Notes: generated from the sequence alone by a model not told the origin. Shown: positions 44,932 to 55,985, counted from the first letter of the stretch. The stretch: 64,000 nucleotides of DNA from Adiantum capillus-veneris (GCA_014529385.2 CM043942.1:48094244-48158243); one strand, 5' to 3'. A program made the numbers and translations.

Positions 44932-45690
44932 CAAGGCAGAATTCTGGGACATATTGTCTCACAAAACGGAATATCCACGGATTTAGAGAAGATAAAAGTT
45001 ATAGTGGATATGCCTAGACCAACCAATGCAAAACAAGTACAGAGCTTTATGGGACATTGCGGATATTATAGATGATTCATTTACATGTACGCTATAATAG
45101 GCCAACCACTTTACAGGCTAATAGTGAACTTTGAATGGACAGAGGAGTGTGAGGAATCATTCAAGAAATTGAAAGAGGCACTCATTACTGCTCCAGTCTT
45201 GACATCACCAGATTGGGAGAAGATATTCCATGTGCATATAGATGCTTCGGCATATGCAATAGGATGCATTCTGGCTCAGCCAGAAGAAGGAAACATGGAT
45301 TTTCCTATCTGTTATGCTAGTCGACAGCTCAACAATGCAGAGAAGAATTACACCACAACAGAGCGAGAAGGATTAGGAATGATATATGCTGTGAAGAAAT
45401 TTCGGCATTATCTTCTAGCCAACAAGTTTGTGTTTTTTACGGATCACCAAGCCTTGCTCTACCTAGTGAATAAACCATGCAATACCGGGAGAATAGTGAG
45501 ATAGTTCATTATCTTACTGGAATTCGACTTCATGGTAGTAGTAAAGAAAAGAAAAACACATCTTAGAGCTGATCATCTTTCGCGATTGACGAATGGAGAA
45601 GACCCTATAGGAGTAGATGACGACATGCCAGACACGTACTTGTTCAACATAGAAATGATACCGAAGTGGTCTCAAAATGTCGTTAGCCTA
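44932..45690 (+). pseudogene. pol: GIANT RT connection and RNase H
   Basis: GRILGHIVSQNGISTDLEKI and SFMGHCGYYR precede a TGA near 45075. RNase H then reads FHVHIDASAYAIGCILAQPE, CYASRQLNNAEKNYTTTERE, MIYAVKKFRHYLLANKFVFF and TDHQALLYLV. A TAG at 45502 replaces a likely Trp (RIVR*FIILLEFDF). RADHLSRLTNGED closes the domain. Stops interrupt an otherwise continuous frame. Confidence 0.88.
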
Positions 45691-46122
45691 TTAACCTATG
45701 GAGGAGAGTTTGATAGAAGAGAATACAACCAGAAACATATTGCTATTCAGCAATCCAAGAATCTTCAATTGGTTGCAGGAAGGTTGTATCAATTGGGAAA
45801 TGATCATGTTTTACGACTATGCATCAATCCTGAGGAATATAATATATATCTGTGCGAAGCACATGTTTAGGAATGTGTATTTCATTGTTCAAGAAGGAAC
45901 ACATATAGGAATTTGTTACAATTGGGAGTCTATTGGCCAGGAATGAAAGAAAGCGTACATGAATATGTCACTGTATGTATTGTATGTTCATCAAAACCGC
46001 CAACAGAGTATTCGACATTATATCAGATAATGATCGCTCCAGAATGGAGTCAGTATATTGTTGAATATCTCACAAATAGAACTTTCCCAGAAGGAACGTC
46101 AAAAGCTCGTCAGAAATTGTAG
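45690..46122 (+). pseudogene. GIANT first H2C2 zinc-binding module
   Basis: One frame with a TAG at 45868-45870 reads GRLYQLGNDHVLRLCINPEE, EAHV, then ECVFHCSRRNT, GVYWPGMKESVHEYVTVCIV C. The spacing is H-X6-H, 30 residues, C-X2-C, identical to that of the module that follows it at 46218-46375. SSKPPTEYSTLYQIMIAPEW leads onward. A duplicated zinc module before an integrase is unusual. Confidence 0.75.
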
Positions 46123-47417
46123 AGACAGAAGCTAGAGATTACGCTTTAATAGGAGATCAACTCTATAAGAGAGGTAAAGACAACCAGCTTAGGATTTGTG
46201 CATCAGAGTCTGAGTATGTGATAATCCTGGAGCAAGCTCATGGAGGAGTAGGTGGAGGCCATTTCTCAGGTGATAAGACAACAACACTTGTCTTAGCCGC
46301 CGGAATATGGTGGCCAACATTACATATGGACGCTGAGGAATACGTTAAACGGTGTGATGACTGTCAGTGGACCAAAGTACCACTTAAAAGAGATGATATG
46401 CCGCTTAGACCAATGATGGGGGCAAGAGCTTTTGCAAAATGGGGGATTGATTATGTCGGACCCATTTCACCTCCTGCATATAAGACTCATGCACAATACA
46501 TCGTTGTGGCTACAGACTATCTAACAAAGTGGGTCGAAGCAAAGGCAACTCAAAGCACAGATGCCAGGACCACGGCACAATTTCTATATGAATACGTCTT
46601 TGTACGATATGGATTGCCAATAGAAATTGTGAGCGATCGAGGCACACATTTTATAAATGAAGTGATAGAGATCCTTCTAGATGAATTCATGGTAATCCAT
46701 AGGAAATCAGCCCCGTATCATCCACAAGCAAACGGACAAGTTGAAGCAACAAACAAAACCATATGCACGGTCCTTACGAAGATTGTATCTGAGTTGAGAA
46801 CTGACTGGGACCAGAAGTTGCATTCAACAGTATGGGCATATAGGGTAGCATATAAAAAATCAATAGGAACGACCCCATATAACATGGTTTTTGGGCTAAA
46901 TGCTATCTTACCAATAGAATTCTTGATTTCAACCTTAAGGGTGGCTAACGATCTAGAGGGGACAGGGCACGAGCTTTCTGATAGAATAGATGACCTGGAA
47001 AAGCTAGACAAGCTTCGCCTAAAAGCAGTAGCTTCTATCTACGCTCAAAAAAGGCGACAAAAGGAATTTTTTGATAAGCATGTGCGGACTAAAGAGTTTA
47101 AGGTTGGGGACTATGTCCTAGTTTACACTCTAAAACAGCATGCTAAGAAGCTTAAAAACCGAGGGATGGGACCTCTGGTGATTAAAGATCTATCACCAAG
47201 TGGAGCCGTCAAGCTTGCTACATTAGACGAAGAAGAAATGCCCTATTGGATTAGTGGATGCAGAGTGAAAAAGTATCTTTTGCCGCTAACCCAAGACATG
47301 CTTCTCAAAATACATCAAGAAAAGCTGCGTGTCCAGAAAAAGAAAAAGATTGTGGAGGAAGCGCAAGCCGAGGCGAAGGAAAGAATGGAGAAAAGAAGAC
47401 TACTGCGTCAGAAATAG
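46123..47417 (+). CDS. pol: GIANT integrase with second H2C2 module
   Basis: A 399-codon uninterrupted frame (46218-47417) includes H2C2 (EQAHGGVGGGHFSGDKTTTL .. EEYVKRCDDCQ) and a DDE core: GIDYVGP with Asp at 46449, VSDRGTHF with Asp at 46635 and QVEATNK with Glu at 46743. The last two are separated by 35 residues (DD35E). A C-terminal strand region (FKVGDYVLVYTLKQHAKKLK, WISGCRVKKYLLPL) and a basic coiled-coil tail follow. All catalytic residues are present. The residues before 46218 (DQLYKRGKDNQLRICASESE) are in frame but follow a TAA or TAG. Confidence 0.9.
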
Positions 47418-47790
47418 CGCAATGAAGGAGCAATACGAATAAACGCAGTCAGTATAACAGAAATGGATAATGACAAAGAAGAACCCATCATTGAATGCAA
47501 AGTAGGAACCAACCAAATCAAAGCCAGAGCAGTATTGGATTCAGGAGCTCAAACTAACCTACTTTCACTCAGTTTGTATAGACAATTGACACTAAATTAC
47601 AAACTGCCAAGCAAGAGTTAAAGAGTTACTCTGAGAATTCAATCAAAACTGTTGGATACACAGTTTTACATATACAGATTAACCAGTATGTGTATCCTCA
47701 TATGTTTTACATGGTTGAAGACCAAGCTACACAACATCCATTATTGCTAGGACAACCATGGTAGAAGCAATACAATGCAATGATTGACTG
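47418..47790 (+). pseudogene. GIANT second retropepsin-like domain, downstream of integrase
   Basis: From ATG 47463, MDNDKEEPIIECKVGTNQIK leads to ARAVLDSGAQTNLLSLSLYR with a D-S-G triad (Asp codon 47538-47540). After a shift near 47617, YVYPHMFYMVEDQATQHPLL and LGQPW give the second loop, followed by YNAMIDWSSKSVLIKY. D-S-G-A, the hydrophobic-LG-P-W loop and the IDW strand are the standard order of LTR-element proteases. The element already has a protease at 42810, and this one differs in sequence. It is broken by one frameshift and a stop at about 47763. Confidence 0.72.
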
Positions 47791-48559
47791 GAGTTCTAAA
47801 TCAGTGCTTATCAAATACGAAGGTGAAAGTCAATCAGTTAAGTTCACCAAAGGAGCAGAGCCAACTCCAAAGGAAGAATCCAAGAACAAAGGTAAACAAC
47901 AACCAGAGAAAAAGAAGAAACAATGGCAACCAAAAGTTTCTATACAACTGGATTGCTCTTCGACGAGGAACTCTCAACATTGGATAAGGAAGACAAGCAA
48001 TAATATAACAGCTCAACCTTGGGAAAAATCAGAGTCAAAGTTGGTATGGAGACCAAAAAAGGTTGTGCCAGAGAACACAAAGGTGGAAAACAGAGTCTTC
48101 AATACCAGACAACAAAGTGATTCCAGACAATCAAGGACCGTGAAACAGATCTGGATTCCAAAGAAGTTCATGACGGCACAAAGCTATAGCAAGCAATAAT
48201 GGATCCCAAGGATTTGTAAACAGGAACTCCCTTCAGTACAATCCATGGAAACTCCTAGGTATTTCAAGGCGAGGAAATCAACACAAAGAACAAAGCAGGT
48301 TTGGGTCGCAAAGAGTTTGTGGCAAGCACAAGCGAAGCGGAAGCAGATTTGGATTGTGAAAAAGAACAACAAGGTAAAGAAGAATCCATCTACTGATTCT
48401 ACTACCGAAGTGCCAAAACCAACCCAAAACCCGACCACCAATCCTTCAATCAAACAAAGAGCAGCTTTATTGGAAAGACTGTTGTATCATCGCTCTACAA
48501 TTGCATTGGGAACTTATGACCAAAACAACTACAATGCTTCGCCCACAGACACTTCATAG
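47780..48559 (+). pseudogene. GIANT Lys/Trp repeat region
   Basis: Two frames (47780-48199 and 48245-48559) follow the second protease. They carry a repeated K-x-x-W-x-x-K-K unit: ESKLVWRPKKVV, VKQIWIPKKFM, TKQVWVAKSLW and RKQIWIVKKNN. The regular basic and aromatic repeat suggests nucleic-acid binding, which is inference. It ends 22 bp before an internal polypurine tract. Confidence 0.6.
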
Positions 48560-48580
48560 TCGTCCAGGAGGACTCAGACT

Positions 48581-48594
48581 AGGAGGGGGGGAAG
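48581..48594 (+). promoter_or_regulatory. Internal polypurine tract in GIANT
   Basis: AGGAGGGGGGGAAG resembles the terminal tract GGAGGGGGGGAG at 59898-59909. It marks where an ordinary gypsy element would end after pol. Confidence 0.55.
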
Positions 48595-48599
48595 TATAC

Positions 48600-50192
48600 A
48601 GGTATACAGGAGCTACAAAGCAGCTACAAGCGACAAAAACAAAGAAAAATAAAAATTATATTACAAGGGCAGTGTCTTACATGATTTCACAATTTTTATG
48701 TTTGATTGCGGATATTGATAATATTTATGCCCTTATATACCTTGTTTTGCAACAAGAAGAGATCAAATGATGAATTTAGGTCTCTAGACGTGTAAATATC
48801 ACTAAATAAGAGTGTTTTTGGAGCTAAAAAGTGGAAAAAAGTGGTAATCCAAGTCCAGAAATCACAAATAAGTGTATATTCATATACATAGGGTTACCAG
48901 CTATTTATTGTGTATGTTTGGAATTTTTTGGCTTCAATTTGCTATTTTCCTTTATTTTTTATGATTTTCTTGATAAAAGTAAAAGAAAAATAAAAAAGCA
49001 GGTGAAAAGAGATTAGAAAAAAGAAAAGAATAGATGGTGATGATCCTAATGACAAGGGCAACCCATGGTAAAAATTGAGTACAATTCGGGAAAAGTTGCG
49101 GAAAGCCCGAAATGACAGAATTTTGGCAAAGTGGACAGATTTCTCAGAAACAGGTCAAACGGAGTCCAAATTGAGAAATTTCAAATCCTAAAGTGCATTT
49201 CACGACGAGAGCACATGTCAAATTTGGTAACAAGTGATCCAGGAAGTCCAAAGTTAAGTATTTTTGACTTCACTTACAGGCTCGTTTGCACTATTACCCA
49301 CTTGGAGAGAGCAAAGAGCACACAGGAGCATCCAACCTTCTACAGCCTTCTACGACTGCTACGAGAGCTCAGAGGACACCATACATGAGAGGTAGACTCC
49401 TTGCCATAAGCTTTTGATGCTCATCATTAACTTTTGTCGCGAAAACTGAGCAAAACCAAGAAACAAGAGCAAACGGGGAATGCGGTAGAATGCTAGGTAG
49501 TGGCACAACCGCCTGACCAAACCTTGCAAGAACTTAAAGGTGGGTTACCCTAGTATAGAAGATGGGTTTCTAACACTCAAAGCTCGAGAAAGAACGATTG
49601 GAAAAACCCTAGGTCAACAGAGCCTGCAAGAGGCAAACAGGAAAAAGTTGTCGAAACGACACAAAACTTCTCTGGAAGCTTAACAACATCGAGGGCAATG
49701 CAACCATGGAGTATCTCTAGGTTTGGACCACCAAAAGTGGGTCAAAACAACCGATTAGATGACAGACACACAAAGCGTCATTTTGGCATAACGGCTGAAA
49801 TTGACGACCGAATGAAATGAAACTTCACAAGCAGCTTCAAGTAACTATTGATGTTTGCAAGCAAAACCCAAAAGAAAGCTGATTCACTTACCGATGGTGA
49901 AAAAGACGCTTTCGGGCAACCAAATGGAGAAAGATGGAGAATGGGGAGCCAAAGTCAAGTTCAACCAAATAGATGGCTTCACAACATATCCAATGAGCTG
50001 GAAATGCAACTCTCGAGAAGAAAAGTTGAAGAGATTGAACTCCAAGGCAAAAAGACGACTTCAGAGACTGAAATGCCTATAAGGGGGCTATTTAGCTAAA
50101 CTGATGACTTCTTAAGTTGAAAACTAGTTAGCAGGGCTTAGGGCACTAGCACAAAGCATTCTTTGCACAAAAGGACCAACATTTCAAGAAAA
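48600..50192 (+). other. GIANT non-coding stretch after the internal polypurine tract
   Basis: AT-rich DNA with only short frames (85 codons or fewer). No domain was recognised. It precedes the second palindrome array. Confidence 0.5.
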
Positions 50193-50498
50193 GACATCAT
50201 ACGCGTATGATGTCTCACAGCATGAATTTCACATCCATTTCAACATTTGAGTGCATAGCCTCATTCCACATGTTAATCACATCCTATGAACCAAGTATCA
50301 TGAGAATTGGAGTTAGAAAACCCAAGGAAAACCAAAAAGACGCAAAGTAGGCCATAAAATTGATTTTTGGTCCTAATTTTGTCAAAATAACTCCAAACTC
50401 ATTGAAACTTTGTAGGATTGTTGTTAAACACATCTACAAGCTATCTGGAACCAAAAAGCACCATTTTGACACAAAAGATATCATACGCGTATGATGTC
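50193..50498. repeat. GIANT 3' palindrome array, part 1
   Basis: Copies at 50193-50214 (perfect) and 50477-50498 (one change, GATATC at the left end), 284 bp apart. The array is cut by copia C3 and continues at 55986. Confidence 0.92.
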
Positions 50499-50691
50499 TA
50501 TTTGCACTTACAGAGCCAAAACTGCTCATTTGTCATCATACATCCATTATATATTTCTAATACATGCTACATATGAAATTTGGAACCATTTGGTCAAGAG
50601 GATCACCCCATTAGCCCAATTGAGAGAAAATCCTTCACCTAAAGCCTATTTTTGGCCCAAATCCAACATACTAAAGTCCAAACCAAGATTT

Positions 50692-51013
50692 TGTAAAGAA
50701 TGAGGATGCAAGAGAGCTACACAAGACAAGCACAAAGCACACAGAGATGGAAAGCTTCTTCTTCTTCTTCACAGAAAAGAGAGTACAAAATGACTAACTG
50801 CTAAACCTGAAAAGTAGCACATATGTATATGCGGTCACTAAGTGTGAACTCGCTAGAAGCGTACTAAGCTGGCACTATAAGTGTAGTCCATCTGTAGAAT
50901 CACTGGCAGAGATCCTCCGTGTCGGTCACCTAACGCGCCAGTGAGTAAATGCCGTAAGCGGCCAAGACCCGTAGTGGATGCCAGCTCAAGGTGTAGAGCT
51001 CGACATCTCAACA
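50692..51013 (-). repeat. C3 3' LTR (322 bp)
   Basis: TGTAAAGAATGAGG.. to ..CGACATCTCAACA, nearly identical to 55590-55909. Confidence 0.95.
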
Positions 51014-51024
51014 CTCCCCCTCGA
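51014..51024 (-). promoter_or_regulatory. C3 polypurine tract
   Basis: The minus strand reads CGAGGGGGAG directly before the 3' LTR. It would be the plus-strand DNA primer. Confidence 0.7.
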
Positions 51025-52617
51025 GCTCTGCATGTCGCAAAGTCCAAGCATAGTCCAGAAACGTCGAAGCTTCTCAGCTCCGAGGGCCTTGGTAAAGATA
51101 TCCGCTATCTGCTCCTCTGTGCTGACGTAGACCAAGTCGATGTCGCCCGCCAACACTCGCTCTCGAACGTAGTGGTAATGGACCTCTATGTGTTTGGTCC
51201 TGGCATGGAACACTGGGTTCCTAGCCAATTGCATCCTGCTGAGGTTGTCACAATGGATGAAAATCTACTGGTCCACCTGCACTCCCAAGTCCTCAAGTAA
51301 TGTGCATAGCCAAGCTACCTCGCACGCCGCAACTGATGCACCTCTGTACTCGGCCTCTGTGCTCGATAAAGCAACCGTAGGCTGCTTTTTGCTGCTCCAA
51401 GTAACAGCAGCACTCCCAAAAGAGAACATGAAGCCACTCGTAGATCTCCTATCAACAATGCTACCTGCCCAATCTGCATCTGTATACCCATACAATGCTA
51501 ATGGTGCATCTGCTGCATAGAACAATGCGTAGTCAAGAGTACCTTGCACATACCTAAGTGTGCGTCGTACTCCATCCAAATGTGGCTTCCTCGGAAGCTG
51601 CATGAACTGACTCTCCAAGCCTACTGTGTAGCTCAAGTCTGGCCTCGTGATAGTCAAGTAGATTAGACTACCCACAATCTTCCTGTACATGTTGACATCC
51701 TCAACAACATCACCCTTCTCTGCACTCAGCTTTGCATTCACATCCAAGGGAATAGAAATTGGCTTACAATCAGCCATACCATACTTTGACAACATGTCCA
51801 AAGCATACTGTCTCTGTGATAGCCATACACCCTCTGGAGTCCTGATCACCTCAATGCCAAGAAAGTAGCGCAACTCGCCTAAATCTTTCATTTCAAACTC
51901 CTGTTTGAGAAGACCCTTCACATGGTCAATCTCCATAGCATTGTCACCAACAATAATAAGGTCATCTACATATATGGTAATGACCACAATCCCCACATCA
52001 CTCTCACGTACATAGAGTGAATGATCAGCATGAGCTCTCCTAAAACCAATACTGACAAGATACTTGGCAATCCTGTCATACCATGCTCTAGAGCCCTGCT
52101 TCAAACCATACAAACCTTTGAGAAGTCTGCATACATAATCTGGGTAACCTGGATCGACATAACCAGGTGGCTGATCCATATACACTTCCTCTTGCAACTC
52201 ACCATTCAAGAAGGCATTCTTTACATCCATTTGATGCATAATCCATCCTCTAGATGCAGCCACTGCTATGACAGCTCTCACAGTCGTCATCTTTGCCACT
52301 GGAGCAAAGGTCTCCTCATAGTCTATGCCATACGTCTGTGCATAACCCTTTGCGACCAGCCTTGCCTTGTGACGCTCAATGTTACCATCAGCCTTATGCT
52401 TGTTTTTATACACCCATTTACAGCCAATAGGTTTCTTGCCACTTGGCAATGGCACCAACTCCCATGTGTCATTTGCTTCCAATGCAGCCATCTCTTCATT
52501 CATTGCATCATCCCAATGCACATTTCCAACTGCATCCTCAAAACATGTGGGCTCCACATCCTGTATCACCTTAGCCATGTAGGCTTGGTGATGCGCTAGA
52601 TACCCATCATAAGTCAA
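51025..52617 (-). pseudogene. pol: C3 reverse transcriptase and RNase H
   Basis: A 450-codon frame (52617-51265) reads the copia RT: NDTWELVPLPSGKKPIGCKW, RLVAKGYAQTYGIDYEETFA, MDVKNAFLNGELQEEVYMDQ, LLKGLYGLKQGSRAWYDRI and the active site IYVDDLIIVG. RNase H follows (LYGYTDADWAGSIVDRRSTS, VALSSTEAEYRG). A TAG at 51265-51267 splits the last RNase H strand from IHCDN and the C-terminal ARTKHIEVHYHYVRERVLAG, STEEQIADIFTKAL. Without that stop this part would be intact. Confidence 0.92.
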
Positions 52618-53262
52618 TTTCTGAATTGGATTTCTGACTCTATTAGATCTGCGCGGTCCTGGGTCACTCCTTTGCCCCTAGCATCTTCTTGTACTTTCCT
52701 TACACCAGGTGTCCTGACAGCCGGAATTCCAAATTCCTCATCAAGACTTTGTTCAGAACCATCTGAATCCATGTCTACATGTGAAAAACCTGATGATGCA
52801 TCAGCCATAAAGGGAGGTTCATCAACCTTTTCCTTTCCTTTTCGTGATACATTCCCTATACCTGTTGGTGGAGTAACCTGCATACGTAGTCTACCATTCC
52901 ATGGTTTCTCAACAGAGCCACGAGAAGAGGACTCTTGTGGTCCACTCAAAACCTGTGACTATGGCCTCACATTTTGTACAACCACATCATCTTTTACATC
53001 AGCCCCAATAGTGCCATGTGCATTACTGTACCAGCTGCTCATCTCATCAAAGACTACATCTCTGCTCACTCGTAATTCTCGTGTAGTAGGATTGTAGCAC
53101 CTGTACCCCTTTTGTTCAAGGGAATATCCCACAAGAATACATTTCTCTGCTTTAGGATCCAATTTCCTATGCAACTCATCTGGTACATGCACGTAAGCTA
53201 TGCAGCCAAACACTTTCAAGTGTGCCAAATCAGGCTTTGTACCTGTAACTTTTCCTCAGGTG
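52614..53262 (-). pseudogene. C3 integrase C-terminus and integrase-RT linker
   Basis: Frame 53228-52959 carries AHLKVFGCIAYVHVPDELHR, KAEKCILVGYSLEQKGYRCY, typical of the copia integrase C-terminal region. A TAG at about 52959 and then a Ser/Glu-rich linker (52949-52614) follow. There are frameshifts at both ends. Confidence 0.85.
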
Positions 53263-54075
53263 TTACATCATGCACCGCAGCTGTAGTGTCCTGTTCATAA
53301 TGTACACAGCTGTATTTACAGCTTCAGCCCAGAAATGATGAGGCATGTTCTTCTCATTCATCAATGCACGTGCAACCTCTGCAATGTGCCTGTTTTTCCT
53401 TTCTGCGACCCCATTCTGCTGTGGAGTATATCTGCATGTAAACTGCCTGTGTATACCATGCATTCGCAGAAAATCTGAAAAATCATTGGAGAAGTACTCT
53501 CCCCCTCCATCTGACCTCAATGTCTTGATTTGCATATCTGTCTCCTTCTCAATCATGACTTTGAAGTCTTGAAAGTGACCAAACACTTCACTTTTGTTAC
53601 GCATGAAGTAGACCCATACTTTCCTTGTATGGTCATCAATGAAAAAGACATAATACCTGCAACCATGTATACTTGCAGTATCGGTTGGACCCCAAACATC
53701 TGTGTGCACCACCTCAAGTGGCCTTTTACATACATTGCTCTCATGTGGAAATGAGCCCTTTGACTGTTTTCCAAACTGGCATGCTGCACACACTTTATGC
53801 ATACCATCCACCTTGAATTTGGGCAAACCTTTTACAATCTGTTTTGATTGCATGCTACGCAGTCTCTGCTCATTGACATGGCCAATGCGTTTGTGCCAAA
53901 TGTCAACATCAGCCACAACACCTGTGCCCTGTGCAAATAATGTAGCTTTTACCTCAGGCATTTCTACATTCAGCGTGAACATTCTGCCCACACATTTGCC
54001 CTCTGTGATCAGCTTACAGCCATTCTGGAAATCTTCTACATAACAGCCATTTGGATTGAAGCGAACCTGCAAACC
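53263..54075 (-). pseudogene. pol: C3 integrase
   Basis: The pre-integrase zinc region reads HKRIGHVNEQRL and CAACQFGKQSKGSFP. The DDE core has HTDVWGPTDTASIHGCRYYV, LRSDGGGEYFSNDFSDFL and QNGVAERKNRHIAEVARA, so all three catalytic acids are present. The frame (53263-54072) is open, but a TAG at 54076-54078 separates it from Gag-protease. Confidence 0.92.
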
Positions 54076-55332
54076 CTACTCAACCATTTGTCCAACAGAA
54101 ACAAGATTCTTTGTAATGTTTGGGACATGAAGTACATCTGCTAAGTACTTTGATTTCCCACTCTTCGTATTTAGAGGTATGTCCCCTACATGAGCAATGG
54201 GGTGAGCTGTGTCATCTCCTGTCTGCACATAGCCTGACACATCTGGTTTGCGCATATCTCTAAACCACTCTCCACGAGACGTCATGTGATTAGAGGCACC
54301 TGAATCCACATACCAAACATCATCTTGGGTGGAATTCTCTGCAGTCATTGTATTCATTACATGCTGCATAACAAACAAGCGCTCATTTTTGCTGTCATCT
54401 GCATCTCTGCTAGTAGATGCATAGTTGCCCTGTTCTCTCTTTCTACTTGCTTTTCCCTTTGGAAAGTCACGTGACATGTGACCTCTTTCACCACAAGTCC
54501 AACATTCTCTACTATCTGGAGTATGTTGCTGCCTGCTTGATCCTGCACCACGACCTCTTTGACTCCCCCTGCCTTGAGACCGGTTTCCCCTGCCACCTGT
54601 ATTGTTTTGATTTGATTGACCTTCCAGAAATTGGCCCCTGCAACCCCTTGGGCCTCGACCACGACCTCTACCTCTACCTCTGTTGGAGTTAGAATAGAAG
54701 GCCTGTTCAGAATTATTTCTGCCATGAGAAGAAGATGTGTCAAGGTTCTTCTCCTCAAGAATAAGCATAGAAATCAAATCTTGGAACACGGGGATGTCGT
54801 CTCTTGTATTCATGGAAGACCTAAAATGTACATACTCATCTCCTAGACCATCCAAGCATGCACGAACAATGTCATCGTTTTCCACTGAGACTTTAATAGA
54901 TCCAAGAGCCTCAATGATACTCTTGATCTTCAAGGCATAATCATTGATTGAGAGGTTGTTCCTCTTAACCTGATTTAGCTCCGACTTTAGTTGAAGCTTC
55001 CTGGCCTTGGTGTTCACCTCGAACACTCTGCCTAAGTTTCTCCATGCAATGGCGGGGGTTTCAGCATCCTGTAGATAGCCCATCATGCCATCTGTGATGC
55101 TCATAGACAGCCAATACATCACTTTGCTCTGGCCTTGTTGCCAGTCCCTCAAAGCTTTCCTTTGTTCTGCTGTAGCATTTGCCTTGGGAATCTCTGGTTC
55201 CTTTTCATTGTCTCCTTCTACATAGTCCCAATAACCTTTTCCTTTTAGGAAATTTGTTATTCTGAACTTCCATGCAGGGTAGTTATTTTTCTCAAGCTTC
55301 TCAGTAACAATCTGACTGAAACCGTCAGACAT
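54076..55332 (-). CDS. gag: C3 Gag and protease
   Basis: A 418-codon frame from ATG 55332 (MSDGFSQIVTEKLEKNNYPA) shows the UBN2-type copia Gag (VMYWLSMSITDGMMGYLQDA, LKSELNQVKRNNLSINDYAL) and an RG-rich linker. The zinc knuckle is CWTCGERGHMSRDF, in which the last Cys is Phe. The protease site is WYVDSGASNHMTSRGEWFRD, followed by KYLADVLHVPNITKNLVSVG. The start sits 246 bp inside the primer site. The knuckle mutation should impair RNA packaging (family knowledge). The frame ends at a TAG where copia polyproteins normally continue. Confidence 0.92.
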   Translation of the reverse strand: MSDGFSQIVTEKLEKNNYPAWKFRITNFLKGKGYWDYVEGDNEKEPEIPKANATAEQRKALRDWQQGQSKVMYWLSMSITDGMMGYLQDAETPAIAWRNLGRVFEVNTKARKLQLKSELNQVKRNNLSINDYALKIKSIIEALGSIKVSVENDDIVRACLDGLGDEYVHFRSSMNTRDDIPVFQDLISMLILEEKNLDTSSSHGRNNSEQAFYSNSNRGRGRGRGRGPRGCRGQFLEGQSNQNNTGGRGNRSQGRGSQRGRGAGSSRQQHTPDSRECWTCGERGHMSRDFPKGKASRKREQGNYASTSRDADDSKNERLFVMQHVMNTMTAENSTQDDVWYVDSGASNHMTSRGEWFRDMRKPDVSGYVQTGDDTAHPIAHVGDIPLNTKSGKSKYLADVLHVPNITKNLVSVGQMVE

Positions 55333-55577
55333 CTTGAAGCACTAAGACAAAATAGCTGCAATCTGCAAAAACCTGCAAATCTGCTGAACCTGCTATCGTG
55401 GTTCCTGTAACGCTTTCTACACTCAACGAGTGTCCACAATCAAGCGTACATACAACCACTGTACTTGTACAGTAAATCTCTGTATACTGCACTTTGGAGA
55501 CCTGTTCAGAAACTTGTGGATTGCGAACGAAGGGATTGTGATACTCTTGCTCTCTTAGCCTCTCTTGCCTGCACCAG

Positions 55578-55589
55578 GCTCTGATACCA
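55578..55589 (-). other. C3 primer-binding site
   Basis: The reverse complement reads TGGTATCAGAGC, directly next to the LTR. Confidence 0.92.
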
Positions 55590-55909
55590 TGTAAAGAATG
55601 AGGATGCAAGAGAGCTACACAAGACAAGCACAAAGCACACAGAGATGGAAAGCTTCTTCTTCTTCTTCACAGAAAGAGAGTACAAAATGACTAAGTGCTA
55701 AATCTGAAAAGTAGCACATATAATATGCGGTCACTAAGTGTGAACTCGCTAGAAGCGTACTAGGCTGGCACTATAAGTGTAGTCCAGCTGTAGAATCACT
55801 GGCAGAGATCCTCCGTGTCGGTCACCTAACGCGCCAGTGAGTAAATGCCGTAAGCGGCCAAGACCCGTAGTGGATGCCAGCTCAAGGTGTAGAGCTCGAC
55901 ATCTCAACA
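55590..55909 (-). repeat. C3 5' LTR (320 bp)
   Basis: Same sequence as 50692-51013 with about six differences, bounded by TG and CA. Confidence 0.95.
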
Positions 55910-55985
55910 GATTTGAGTAGAGACAGTCCTTCACTAGTACATGGGGGAGTCCACAGAACCAATCCCATGCAAAATTGATGAAAAA

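Larger units (their letters stand above)
50692..55909 (-). mobile_element. Copia element C3, complete, TSD GATTT
   Basis: A 5,218-bp minus-strand element with LTRs 50692-51013 and 55590-55909 is flanked by GATTT at 50687-50691 and 55910-55914. An initiator-Met primer site (55578-55589) and a polypurine tract (about 51014-51024) are present. Gag, protease, integrase, RT and RNase H are in copia order. The LTRs differ by about six bases. The coding region has three in-frame TAG stops and two frameshifts, so it is inactive but recent. Confidence 0.95.
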
